From assembly GCF_040833955.1 (NCBI RefSeq), contig NZ_CP162134.1, forward strand, positions 204,961-268,960: a stretch of 64,000 nucleotides of DNA, written 5' to 3'. The stretch comes from Leptospira sp. WS60.C2. GTDB lineage: Bacteria; Spirochaetota; Leptospiria; Leptospirales; Leptospiraceae. Below are positions 35,428-44,237 of this stretch, piece by piece (position 1 is the stretch's first letter; the number at the start of each line of letters is the position of its first letter). The notes beneath the pieces are model-generated. The model saw nothing but the letters and a program-made list of their open reading frames with translations, did no database searches and was not told the DNA's origin. The position numbers and the translations under genes are program-made.

Positions 35428-36924
35428 ATGTTATTTAACTCCTTCGAATTTTTAATTTTCTTTTTTATTACGATCATCATCGGCAATATTCTGAAGAATC
35501 GGTGGCAAAGACTCTTCTTCCTTCTTGCGAGTTATTATTTTTACATGGCATGGCAACCATCGTCGATCTCTTGTTCGGCGATAGCAGACTCAGGACTCAA
35601 ATATTATACAGACCGTCTTCATTGCGATCTAAAAATTAATCCTTATGTATTTATCTTAATTTTTTCTACGATCATTGACTATTTTGCTGCAAGGGCCATC
35701 GAACGAAAAGAAGACGGAGATGCAAGCCGAGGTTGGCTTCTTCTTCTATCACTTGTTGTCAACATAGGCACATTAGGATTCTTTAAGTATACGGATTTTT
35801 TACTTGGTGTCATCAATGACATTCATCTTTTAGGAGCTTTCCAGTTCGAAAAACAAAACATCATTTTACCTGTTGGAATTTCCTTCTATACATTTCAGTC
35901 GATGAGTTATACGATCGATGTATACAATCGAAAAATAGAGGCACGTAAATCCTTTTTAGACTTTGCCTTATATGTTGCTTTTTTTCCGCAACTTGTGGCG
36001 GGTCCAATTGTTCGTGCAGAAACTTTTTTTCGCGATTTGGATTACAGACTCAGTGTACACAAAGAACACATCGAAGCCGCTTTTGCTTTAATTCTAATTG
36101 GATTTACTAGAAAAATCGTTTTTGCAGACAACTTAGGCAAAGTAGTGGATGCAACATTTGCTAATTATCAAAACCTAAACTCAATTGAGATCTGGACTGG
36201 CGCATTGGCTTTCGGTTGGCAGATCTATTTTGACTTCGCTGGTTATACTGATATTGCCATTGGAGTGGCTCGGTTATTTGGATTTCAATTTAATGCCAAC
36301 TTTAACTTTCCAATGTCTTGCAGAAACATTGCTGACCATTGGTCTCGCTGGCATATTTCATTTTCTACTTGGATTCGTGACTATATTTACATTCCATTAG
36401 GTGGATCAAGAGTCAGTGTTCTTATGTATATTCGAAATATTATGATCACTTGGTTATTTGCAGGTCTATGGCATGGCGCTGCGTACCATTATATAGGTTG
36501 GGGAATCTGGCAAGGTACAATGTTACTCACCCATAAATTCTATGGCGACACCTCCGTATCGAAATTCTTAAATGAAAAAGGTGGTAAAGTATACGATCTT
36601 TTTGCAAGAATATTCACAATGTTCTGCTTGGCATTCGGCTTTATCATGTTCCGTGCTGAAACGATGGAAAAAGCAATTCCTATGATGAAAGCATTATTGT
36701 TCATTAACGATTCGAGTGTTCCATTGACAAAATGGACAAACTATCGTTATGGAATTCTCCTTGTGATCTGTTTTACTGCTAGTTATATTTTTTCTAAACG
36801 ACAAATCCCTACTCTTCTTACAGGGAATTGGATAAAGTATTCTTTATTTGTCATCGTTAATATCTTACTATTATTATTATTTGGGGTAACAGAAAGTCAG
36901 AACTTCCTCTACTTTCAATTTTAA
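35428..36924 (+). CDS. MBOAT-family O-acyltransferase (AlgI-like)
   Basis: 498 residues, about eleven membrane segments. MBOAT signature: FPQLVAGPIVRAETFF, ADHWSRWHISFSTWIRDYIYIPLGG, and the catalytic-His block TWLFAGLWHGAAYHYIGWGIWQG. AlgI-type proteins pass acyl (often acetyl) groups across the membrane for transfer to glycans. A 45-residue hydrophilic insert near the start (SCSAIADSGLKYYTDRLHCDLKIN) is unusual and has two extra Cys. The gene directly downstream encodes an SGNH-type partner (2-bp gap). A second such pair is at 56.3-59.3 kb. Confidence 0.93.
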   Translation: MLFNSFEFLIFFFITIIIGNILKNRWQRLFFLLASYYFYMAWQPSSISCSAIADSGLKYYTDRLHCDLKINPYVFILIFSTIIDYFAARAIERKEDGDASRGWLLLLSLVVNIGTLGFFKYTDFLLGVINDIHLLGAFQFEKQNIILPVGISFYTFQSMSYTIDVYNRKIEARKSFLDFALYVAFFPQLVAGPIVRAETFFRDLDYRLSVHKEHIEAAFALILIGFTRKIVFADNLGKVVDATFANYQNLNSIEIWTGALAFGWQIYFDFAGYTDIAIGVARLFGFQFNANFNFPMSCRNIADHWSRWHISFSTWIRDYIYIPLGGSRVSVLMYIRNIMITWLFAGLWHGAAYHYIGWGIWQGTMLLTHKFYGDTSVSKFLNEKGGKVYDLFARIFTMFCLAFGFIMFRAETMEKAIPMMKALLFINDSSVPLTKWTNYRYGILLVICFTASYIFSKRQIPTLLTGNWIKYSLFVIVNILLLLLFGVTESQNFLYFQF

Positions 36925-36926
36925 GC

Positions 36927-38072
36927 ATGAGCCTAACAAAAGAAACAATTCTATTTATAAAAGACAAGAAGATCGTAACGGCTTTTCTATTCCTTCTATT
37001 CTTTGAACTTATTTTACAGTCTGGCTTTTACAAACCATACTTAAAAAAGAACTCATATGCATCGAATATCAATCGAGTGACAGAACATGTTGTCTCCAAA
37101 AAAGATGAGTTGAATCCTGACGTTCTTATCGTTGGAACTTCTGTTGCGTTTGAGGGTATCAGTGTAAGAATTCTGAATGAAAATCTAAAAAAATTAGGCC
37201 TCAAAACTCAATCCATTGCCGTTCGAGGTTCTGAGTTGGTGGTACAACATCGAATTCTTGAAGAATACTTAGATGAATTTCCGAATGTAAAAGTCATCCT
37301 TCATGTGATGGAACCTGGGATGCCTTGGGTCGACAGAAACTATGTTGTAGATCCAACGTTGGCAATGTTATCGGAATTGGGAAATTTTAAAGCAATTCCG
37401 ACCGTGTTAGATTTTGAATATAAGTTAGATTTTTCTAACTATCTATATTTAATTTTCAAATCAGTTGCATACCGCAAAGATATGTCTGACTTTGTAATTA
37501 ATTTTAATGAACGAATGAAAGCAATCGCAAGAAAAAACAAAAATCCCAATACAAATCCATGGGATTATGAAAATGATCATCCAGAATCAATCGATGAATA
37601 CAACCTAACAAGTGTAGATGATTGTATGAATCGACTTGCATTGCACTTGCCAATTGAAATCCCAAAAGGCTCCAATCCCGATCACAGAAGGATGTTATTC
37701 GAAACCTGTGGGATTGCGAGTATTGTCCCCAAAGACTCCAATGCAACAGACGATACAAAACGATACTTCCGCCGACTAACAAAGATGTATGAATTTATAG
37801 GCAAACGAAACATTCATATCATCAATGTTTTTGCTCCTTATTCGGATGTGATTCGAAAGGTAAATAACGAAGGCCGCATGAAGGTATGGAGAGATGGTTT
37901 AACGGAAGCATTAAAAAAACACCAACCATTAGATGAAATGGACCTACAAGATTCATTAGGTGAAAAAAATGGGAAATATTGTTTTGATTTAATCCATTTA
38001 AACCAAGAGGGAATGATTACTTTTTCAAATATCCTTTCCAAAGAATTGGAGAAAAAACTTGGAACAAAATGA
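36927..38072 (+). CDS. SGNH-like membrane-anchored acyltransferase partner
   Basis: 381 residues. One N-terminal membrane anchor (about 14-33), then a periplasmic domain with IVGTSVAFEGI, whose Ser72 occupies the SGNH block-I nucleophile position, and a C-terminal FDLIHLNQEG with Asp354-x2-His357, the block-V dyad. This is the build of AlgJ/AlgX/DltD-like partners that take acyl groups from an MBOAT and place them on a polysaccharide. The substrate is probably the product of this operon. Similar Leptospira proteins are known as DUF1574; membership is likely but not certain. Confidence 0.75.
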   Translation: MSLTKETILFIKDKKIVTAFLFLLFFELILQSGFYKPYLKKNSYASNINRVTEHVVSKKDELNPDVLIVGTSVAFEGISVRILNENLKKLGLKTQSIAVRGSELVVQHRILEEYLDEFPNVKVILHVMEPGMPWVDRNYVVDPTLAMLSELGNFKAIPTVLDFEYKLDFSNYLYLIFKSVAYRKDMSDFVINFNERMKAIARKNKNPNTNPWDYENDHPESIDEYNLTSVDDCMNRLALHLPIEIPKGSNPDHRRMLFETCGIASIVPKDSNATDDTKRYFRRLTKMYEFIGKRNIHIINVFAPYSDVIRKVNNEGRMKVWRDGLTEALKKHQPLDEMDLQDSLGEKNGKYCFDLIHLNQEGMITFSNILSKELEKKLGTK

Positions 38073-38397
38073 AATCACTCTCAATCAATTACAAGGTGAA
38101 GTAAACGATTGGATACAGACGATCGGAGTTCGCTATTTTTCAGAACTTACCAATTTAGCGATCCTTGTAGAAGAAGTAGGAGAACTTTCCAGGTTAATGG
38201 CAAGAAAATACGGAGATCAGTCTTTTAAATCAGGAGAATCTGCAGATCAAATTCCAAATGAAATTGGCGACATCTTATTTGTGTTAACTTGTCTTGCCAA
38301 CCAAATGGGAATTTCCTTACAAGATGCAATCACAGCAACAATCCAAAAAAACACAAAACGCGACATCCATCGTCACAAAAATAATCCAAAACTTTAA
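38059..38397 (+). CDS. MazG-like nucleotide pyrophosphohydrolase
   Basis: 112 residues from a TTG at 38059 (GGAG 8 nt upstream), overlapping the previous gene by 14 bp. The all-alpha NTP-PPase motif is complete: EEVGELSRLM (Glu39, Glu42) and NEIGDILFVLTCLANQ (Glu68, Asp71), which bind Mg2+. Single-domain relatives remove aberrant or specialised NTPs. It is the last gene of the glycan operon; the convergent gene overlaps by 4 bp. Confidence 0.88.
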   Translation: MEQNEITLNQLQGEVNDWIQTIGVRYFSELTNLAILVEEVGELSRLMARKYGDQSFKSGESADQIPNEIGDILFVLTCLANQMGISLQDAITATIQKNTKRDIHRHKNNPKL

Positions 38398-39119
38398 GAA
38401 TTCACCTCAGCTTCCAATACCTGTATTCCGGCTTCTCTGCGAATGGCGTTCCAATACGCAGATAAATGGGCGGGATGCGAATTCATATCAGATATACAAT
38501 ATTCAAACTTCTCTTTAAAAATTGGATTTCTCTCCAAATACTCCACATACTGTTCATAATCATCTAACATCTTTTGGAAAAAAACTTTCTGACCATCAAA
38601 ATCATAATCTTCGCGAAAGAACATATAAGCATGTGCTAAATCGTGAAGCAGATGCTCAAACGCATCTCGTTTCCCTTCTACTAAAGAACCTGACAAAGCA
38701 TGCTTCCAACTAATCGTTGCATAACGAATTCCTTTGCTTTGCGTTTGTAGCATTTCAAGCGAACTAGGATTATAATCAATCAACCGAATATTCCATTCCC
38801 CAATGTGCCATTTCCAAAGCGCAAATCGTACAGTATCTGGCATTCCATAAAACCGAACGACCTCTAAAAATTCTTTTGATGCGTTTTTATCTGGGAGTTT
38901 TTGACCCATACGTAAGAATGGATGCTTTTTCACACGCTTTTCTAAATACAATAAAAGGATCTGAAATGCAGTTTGGCTATCAGTGAGATTTTTATTTTCC
39001 CAATCAGATTTGATTTGAAGCAACTGAGGACGAATATGAACTAATTCATCCAAAAGAGAAATTGCAGGAATACAAATTTTCTTAAACGAACCATAGATTC
39101 GTCCCTCGTCATGGGGCAT
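38394..39119 (-). CDS. Unknown protein with an HxxHDxxxH helix
   Basis: 241 residues, soluble, no signal peptide. The notable segment is DAFEHLLHDLAHAYMFF (His156, His159, Asp160, His163), histidines spaced as on one helix face, resembling metal-binding sites of hydrolases or oxidases. Other fixed features: IGEWNIRLIDYN and a C-terminal HPAHLSAYWN that adds two His. No known family is recognised. It is the last gene of the reverse MCP / caspase / kelch operon; its start overlaps the preceding kelch gene by 11 bp, and its stop overlaps the MazG-like gene by 4 bp. Confidence 0.6.
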   Translation of the reverse strand: MPHDEGRIYGSFKKICIPAISLLDELVHIRPQLLQIKSDWENKNLTDSQTAFQILLLYLEKRVKKHPFLRMGQKLPDKNASKEFLEVVRFYGMPDTVRFALWKWHIGEWNIRLIDYNPSSLEMLQTQSKGIRYATISWKHALSGSLVEGKRDAFEHLLHDLAHAYMFFREDYDFDGQKVFFQKMLDDYEQYVEYLERNPIFKEKFEYCISDMNSHPAHLSAYWNAIRREAGIQVLEAEVNS

Positions 39120-40893
39120 ATGATTCAGTTAACCCATAATAGTCTGTTCCATGATGGAAAAAACCTCCGGACTCCCCTCCAAGAAAAAAGAAAGTCCCAT
39201 CTGAGAATTTTACTCCACTATGTTTTGAAACACTATTCCTCGACATTCCCATCTCAAAAAAGCTGTTACTCTTACGATAGTCTAATTTTTCGATGGTTCT
39301 ACTAGGTTCGCTCGTGTTATAACGATAGGCGCCACCATAGAATAAAATACCTCCAACCTCTTCTCCTAACGGTGCAGGCAGTTCTAGTGCTACGCTCCAT
39401 TCCCTTCGGTATACCGAATTTGCGATGGTTAGAATTCGATTCTTCGATACATCAAATAACATGGTAGCATTGCTTAAGTTTGACAATTGAGACCCATAAA
39501 TCATCACATTACCATCACCTAACTTTAAACATTTCAGTCCACCAACAGCAATAGGCAAACTTGGTCCCCAACTGAATGTTTTCGTAATAGGATCAAAAAA
39601 TTCCGTAGTATCTTTGGGAGCAAAAATTCCATCGACTCCGCCAATAATAAAAACTCTTCCATCATTAAGTAAGACAGAACAAGAATAACAACGAGGTGTC
39701 TTCATTGGATCTGAAACCATTGTGAAAGTTTCAGTTGCTGGATCATAAATTTCTGCGGTATTCGAGGTAGAAAAATACATTCCTGGTGGAGGGTTATAAT
39801 CTTTGATTCCTCCAATCACCACCACTTTTCCATCAGGCAATTTCACTATATCATGTCGACTTCTGGGTTCATTCATTTGACCTGTCGGGAGAAACGAAGT
39901 TGTTTCAGTATCAAAAATATAACTTTCTTTAAACGATGGCAATGGGAATTCATTGCTTCCACCTGTGATGAGTAATTTTTTCCCATCTAACATGACTCCT
40001 CGTTCCCCAGAATGAATTTCTGGTAATGTTGGATTCGTTAGAATAAAGCTATTTTGTCCCTTTCTTAAAATTTCAGCATTCGAACTATATCCATAAATTG
40101 CAATGATATCACCATTATCATTGATAAATGCATCATATTCTGCTCGACCATAATTTAAATTTGGACCTGGAACTAAACCGATCAACCGTATTGTGATCGT
40201 ATTTGTAACTAGATTCGATGCTTTATCTTTTGCATTCGGGAATGAGAAGGTGATGGAACCTGGTTCATTGGAGACAAAATTTGTCTCAAAATAGACTCTA
40301 TAATTTGTATCGCTGATCTTTTGAATCGATCGTATCACGATCGATTTCGCCAAGGAACCACTTAAATTAGGTGGACCAAACGAACTGAGTGGCTCAGAAC
40401 TTTCAAAATCCCAATACCTAGAAGAAAAAAAGGTGTAATCCGTAATCGGCAAGAAGTTTTCTAAACTGACTGTTGGCAATTGTGTATCGACGATAATGGG
40501 ATACTTGTCCTCTTTCAAGGTTTCACCAAAGCCAGAAACAACATTACTTAAATTTAATTCGTATTTACCATCACTTGTAATTGGATCAAATTGTACGAAC
40601 AATTGATCATTTGCAATTTTTGAAAATCGAATATTGGAGAAAACAGCTTCATTTTGAATCGAAAGAAAATCAGTATCCAATGAAGCAAGTTCCCGATTGC
40701 ACTTTAAAAGAATCTGATCAATACTTCCAAATGATTTCGTATCGGAAGTATCACTACATGAAAAAGTATCTCCTGAAACCATCGAAGAAAGTAATAAACC
40801 AGTGACCGAATTAGGATCGAACACATTTTTAAATTCCGATGGAAACATACATCCAAAAGAAAATAGCAATAATGAGAAAGTAAGTTTATTCAA
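39109..40893 (-). CDS. Kelch-propeller lipoprotein 3
   Basis: 594 residues. A signal ends in FSFGC (Cys15). After it comes NVFDPNSVTG, a short conserved N-terminal motif, then a beta-sandwich-like region (about 60-230) and a kelch propeller with about seven blades ending in GG-type turns (KLLITGG, KVVVIGG, RVFIIGG, GILFYGG, FFFLGG). One blade (NVMIYGS) is degenerate. Surface lipoproteins of this type usually bind sugars or proteins. It is the third of three paralogues in a row; the gene upstream overlaps by 8 bp. Confidence 0.85.
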   Translation of the reverse strand: MNKLTFSLLLFSFGCMFPSEFKNVFDPNSVTGLLLSSMVSGDTFSCSDTSDTKSFGSIDQILLKCNRELASLDTDFLSIQNEAVFSNIRFSKIANDQLFVQFDPITSDGKYELNLSNVVSGFGETLKEDKYPIIVDTQLPTVSLENFLPITDYTFFSSRYWDFESSEPLSSFGPPNLSGSLAKSIVIRSIQKISDTNYRVYFETNFVSNEPGSITFSFPNAKDKASNLVTNTITIRLIGLVPGPNLNYGRAEYDAFINDNGDIIAIYGYSSNAEILRKGQNSFILTNPTLPEIHSGERGVMLDGKKLLITGGSNEFPLPSFKESYIFDTETTSFLPTGQMNEPRSRHDIVKLPDGKVVVIGGIKDYNPPPGMYFSTSNTAEIYDPATETFTMVSDPMKTPRCYSCSVLLNDGRVFIIGGVDGIFAPKDTTEFFDPITKTFSWGPSLPIAVGGLKCLKLGDGNVMIYGSQLSNLSNATMLFDVSKNRILTIANSVYRREWSVALELPAPLGEEVGGILFYGGAYRYNTSEPSRTIEKLDYRKSNSFFEMGMSRNSVSKHSGVKFSDGTFFFLGGESGGFFHHGTDYYGLTESYAP

Positions 40894-42736
40894 AACTATA
40901 TTCCTCCGTGTTTGCTAAAATACTTCCAATTCTACCACCTAAAATCATTCCCCCACCCGTCGAGGTATAGGTGATCTCACATCCATCCCATCTTGCATTC
41001 AAGGATCTTCCTGTTAGATAAAATCGATTAATCGAAGAGGACCAAGACTCAGTATCTAAAATTGAGTCAAATGTTGAGCCATTCACAGTGCGATATTCCA
41101 AACCACCTGCAATCATGATTTGATCTTTCCCATATGGAAACACAAAGGATGTACCCCATTCTCTTCCAAACAAAAGATTCTTATGATCTCTAATGGTATC
41201 ATTCACAGGATTATAAATCTGTGAACGTAGGATTGGTTGGTTATCATTAAATCGAGAGCTAATTCCACCAAAAATGAGGACCTCCCCATTGTCTAAAAGG
41301 TGAGTAAAATGATTGAATCTTCTAATCACTTTTGCACTAGAAGTTGAGAGGGTTTTTGTAGCAATATCATAGATTTCGATTGAATCAATTGCCCGAGCAT
41401 AAAAATTAGCGGGAGCCGGAGCCAAATCCGATCTTTCCCCTCCCGTAATGATCACCTTTCCAGTGTTTGCTGATAGTATTTGGGACTGTTTTCCTCTTGA
41501 ATCTGCTAAATTGCCGATCGTCTCAACAGTCATCGCTGCGGGATCTGGTGTTACATGAATGAGCTCAACCATACTCACCGACTCAAAAGGAGAAAATGGG
41601 TTAAAACCACCCACCACAAGAACATCTCCATTTGGCAAAACAGTCATCTTATGAAGCTGTCTTGGAGTGACAAGAGATGGGCCTTCCGTCCAGGTATTTG
41701 AAACTGGATCAAAAACTTCAATCGATCTTAAACTTTCATTACTTGGAGCTCCAACTTTTCCACCGAATCCACCAGAAGCTAACAGACGACCATCCAATAG
41801 TTTAACAATCGCAAACTCTTGTCTTCTATAGACCATATCAGGACCCAAGGTAAATTCCTTTGTTAAAGAATTGTAAAATTCGGAATTACTTAAAGTTCCA
41901 TTTCCATTCACCGAAATTCCAGACCTGACTCTACCACCTAAGACTAACTTTCTTCCATCATTCAATTCCATTCCAGAACAGGATCTGCGTGGGTAAATCA
42001 TATTCGGCCCACTTTTGAAAGCAAAAACCTGGATTGGAACCATAATGGTTCCCTGCGTGTTAAATGCTTTATCTTTCACACCATCAAAAGCAATCGAAAG
42101 AATCCCTCCATTGGCATTTGGATTACCAGCAAATATCAAACGAATATTCCTTGGTGAAACAATGATATCAGATACAACTAAACTATTCTTAGCATTGCCA
42201 GAAAGTGTAACTTGAGATAGGTTCCCTTCCCATACGATTTCTTCATTGGTTTCAATATCCAAAAATCCTGATTGCAGCTCGGAGATATCAATACCATTTC
42301 CAGTTTTTAATTGTAATAAAGGAGGATTGTTGTCTATTTCAAATTCGAAAGTTTCAGGATCTACAATAAGAGACTCATTTAGGTAATAATCCTTGAGATT
42401 AATCGTAAACTTTCCACTTGTAACAGAAGGAGACATCCGCACTTCATATAAAAATTTGCTTCTAGGTATCACTTGAGATATTGGATTTAAACCGATATTC
42501 TTAATGGGTAATCTCAAACCATTGGATTTAGAAGTGAAGTCATGATTCGTGGTAACATAAATGACTCCTCCAGGTTGTACTCGATTCGATGAGAAATCCA
42601 TTTTTACGATTGGGTCTACACCTAACAATAATAAAGCATAACTTGCAGGCGAAGTTGTATCAAATAAATTAGTCCCTGGATTTATTTTACAAGAAACAAA
42701 CAATAGAAATAGAGTGAGTTGTTTAATCTTTACCAT
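40886..42736 (-). CDS. Kelch-propeller lipoprotein 2
   Basis: 616 residues. Signal ending in LLFVSC (Cys16), then TNLFDTTSPASYALLLLG, the same N-terminal motif as its neighbours. A beta-sandwich-like part (about 50-240) is followed by seven kelch blades (KLVLGGR, RLLASGG, DVLVVGG, KVIITGG, EVLIFGG, QIMIAGG, GMILGGR). This is the longest and most regular of the three. Its gene overlaps kelch 1 by 14 bp and kelch 3 by 8 bp, so the set is co-translated and probably exported together. Confidence 0.87.
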   Translation of the reverse strand: MVKIKQLTLFLLFVSCKINPGTNLFDTTSPASYALLLLGVDPIVKMDFSSNRVQPGGVIYVTTNHDFTSKSNGLRLPIKNIGLNPISQVIPRSKFLYEVRMSPSVTSGKFTINLKDYYLNESLIVDPETFEFEIDNNPPLLQLKTGNGIDISELQSGFLDIETNEEIVWEGNLSQVTLSGNAKNSLVVSDIIVSPRNIRLIFAGNPNANGGILSIAFDGVKDKAFNTQGTIMVPIQVFAFKSGPNMIYPRRSCSGMELNDGRKLVLGGRVRSGISVNGNGTLSNSEFYNSLTKEFTLGPDMVYRRQEFAIVKLLDGRLLASGGFGGKVGAPSNESLRSIEVFDPVSNTWTEGPSLVTPRQLHKMTVLPNGDVLVVGGFNPFSPFESVSMVELIHVTPDPAAMTVETIGNLADSRGKQSQILSANTGKVIITGGERSDLAPAPANFYARAIDSIEIYDIATKTLSTSSAKVIRRFNHFTHLLDNGEVLIFGGISSRFNDNQPILRSQIYNPVNDTIRDHKNLLFGREWGTSFVFPYGKDQIMIAGGLEYRTVNGSTFDSILDTESWSSSINRFYLTGRSLNARWDGCEITYTSTGGGMILGGRIGSILANTEEYSFE

Positions 42737-44237
42737 AAACCTCTACCCTCTGATCTAAAAGAGCAGAATCTCCAAAGATCACGATACCTTTGTTCGTTAA
42801 CACTGCGGAGTGCTCTGAACGTGGCATCATCATAGTATCTATGATGAAATTCTTCCGCTCGTAATGATCATACAGCTCGAGAATCCCTGATTTATAGAAA
42901 GTATCAACTCCTCCAGTAAAAATCACTTGCTCATCAGAAAATCGAACAATCCCACTTCCATTTTTAAATCTACTAGTGAATCCTAAACTCGTTGTTTCTG
43001 CTTTATTTTCATTCCATGATTCAATTGCTTTGGTCCCCGTGCCTTCACGATTCATACCACCTAACAAAACACGGTCTCCATTTGGCATTTTCACCTGCGT
43101 CACATTCGATCTTGCCGTTGGGAATGTAACAGATAATGCAGTTAATACAAATGAATTGGTATTTAAGCTATAAATTGTATTTGAAAATAATCCAAATGCA
43201 TCCAGACGATCCCTTCCACCGAAAAACAATATACGTGATTTAATTTCATCATACTCGGCCGTATGAAAAAAAATACCAAGTGGGAAGTTCGACGCTCCTG
43301 TTAACAATGTAGAAGTATTTGACGTTAACGAAATCAACTCATGATCACTCGCAATTGCTCCTGGATCAGTACCTACTTTGAATTGTCCTCCAGAAAGCAC
43401 AAGACCACCCTGGTTTAAACAAACCATTGTATGCCCAAATCTTCTGCGTTGCATCACAATAGGTAATTCTATGACAGACTCACTGACTGGATCGATGGAA
43501 TAAATTTTGTTGGATATTTGTTCCTCTGCTGTTACATTGCCAGATACAGTTTTACCACCAGAAACAATTATATTCCCATTATTCTGAATACAAATTGCCG
43601 ATCCCACCAAACTTTGATTTAGTGGCGTAAGCACTTTTGATACTCCTGTTTCAGGATTCCATATCTCTACTGTTGCGAGAGTAAGGTTTGTTGGGCTAAC
43701 TCCTCCCACCAATATGATACGACCATCAGGCAATGCTGAAGTTGAGATATAACCTTTTGGTTCTGAAATGGATCCGAAGTATCTTGCATAAGGGAATCGA
43801 AATTCTAACTGTTTACCAAAGAATACTGTATCGATAAGACCACTAGGTTTGGTGATGGAAAGAATGACCGGTTCTCTCCATTCAGATCGAGAAGATACTG
43901 AAAATAAAATTCGAATCTTTGTATCAGTTAAAGGGAAAACATCTCTAAGTATTAAATCATTTTGGTAAGGGTCGGAAATTTTAAAATTTGCTTTTGTAAA
44001 GAAATTAGCAACAGGTTCACTTAAATCCAAATCAAGGTATTCTGTTTTCACAAATGTCGGATAATCACTGGATTGGTAACGAGAAGTAATCTTCAATTCA
44101 TCAGCTAATCCTAGTCCGAGTAATACTGCAGCTGATCCACCTGCTAACGACGTTGGATCAAATAAATTTTGTTTAGGCGCTTTCACATGGCAATGGAAAA
44201 GCAGAATCAGTGATATAAATCTAAAACCTAACCGCAT
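42723..44237 (-). CDS. Kelch-propeller lipoprotein 1
   Basis: 504 residues. Signal ending in LLFHC (Cys16), followed by QNLFDPTSLAGGSAAVLLG. The N-terminal non-propeller part is shorter than in the other two copies (about 45-150). Blades: RIILVGG, NIIVSGG, GLVLSGG, RILFFGG, RVLLGGM, QVIFTGG and a last GIVIFGD. It is the first kelch gene after the caspase-like gene, whose stop it overlaps by 17 bp. The shared N-terminal motif N-[LV]-F-D-x-x-S in all three copies may be an export or binding feature. Confidence 0.86.
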   Translation of the reverse strand: MRLGFRFISLILLFHCHVKAPKQNLFDPTSLAGGSAAVLLGLGLADELKITSRYQSSDYPTFVKTEYLDLDLSEPVANFFTKANFKISDPYQNDLILRDVFPLTDTKIRILFSVSSRSEWREPVILSITKPSGLIDTVFFGKQLEFRFPYARYFGSISEPKGYISTSALPDGRIILVGGVSPTNLTLATVEIWNPETGVSKVLTPLNQSLVGSAICIQNNGNIIVSGGKTVSGNVTAEEQISNKIYSIDPVSESVIELPIVMQRRRFGHTMVCLNQGGLVLSGGQFKVGTDPGAIASDHELISLTSNTSTLLTGASNFPLGIFFHTAEYDEIKSRILFFGGRDRLDAFGLFSNTIYSLNTNSFVLTALSVTFPTARSNVTQVKMPNGDRVLLGGMNREGTGTKAIESWNENKAETTSLGFTSRFKNGSGIVRFSDEQVIFTGGVDTFYKSGILELYDHYERKNFIIDTMMMPRSEHSAVLTNKGIVIFGDSALLDQRVEVYGKD

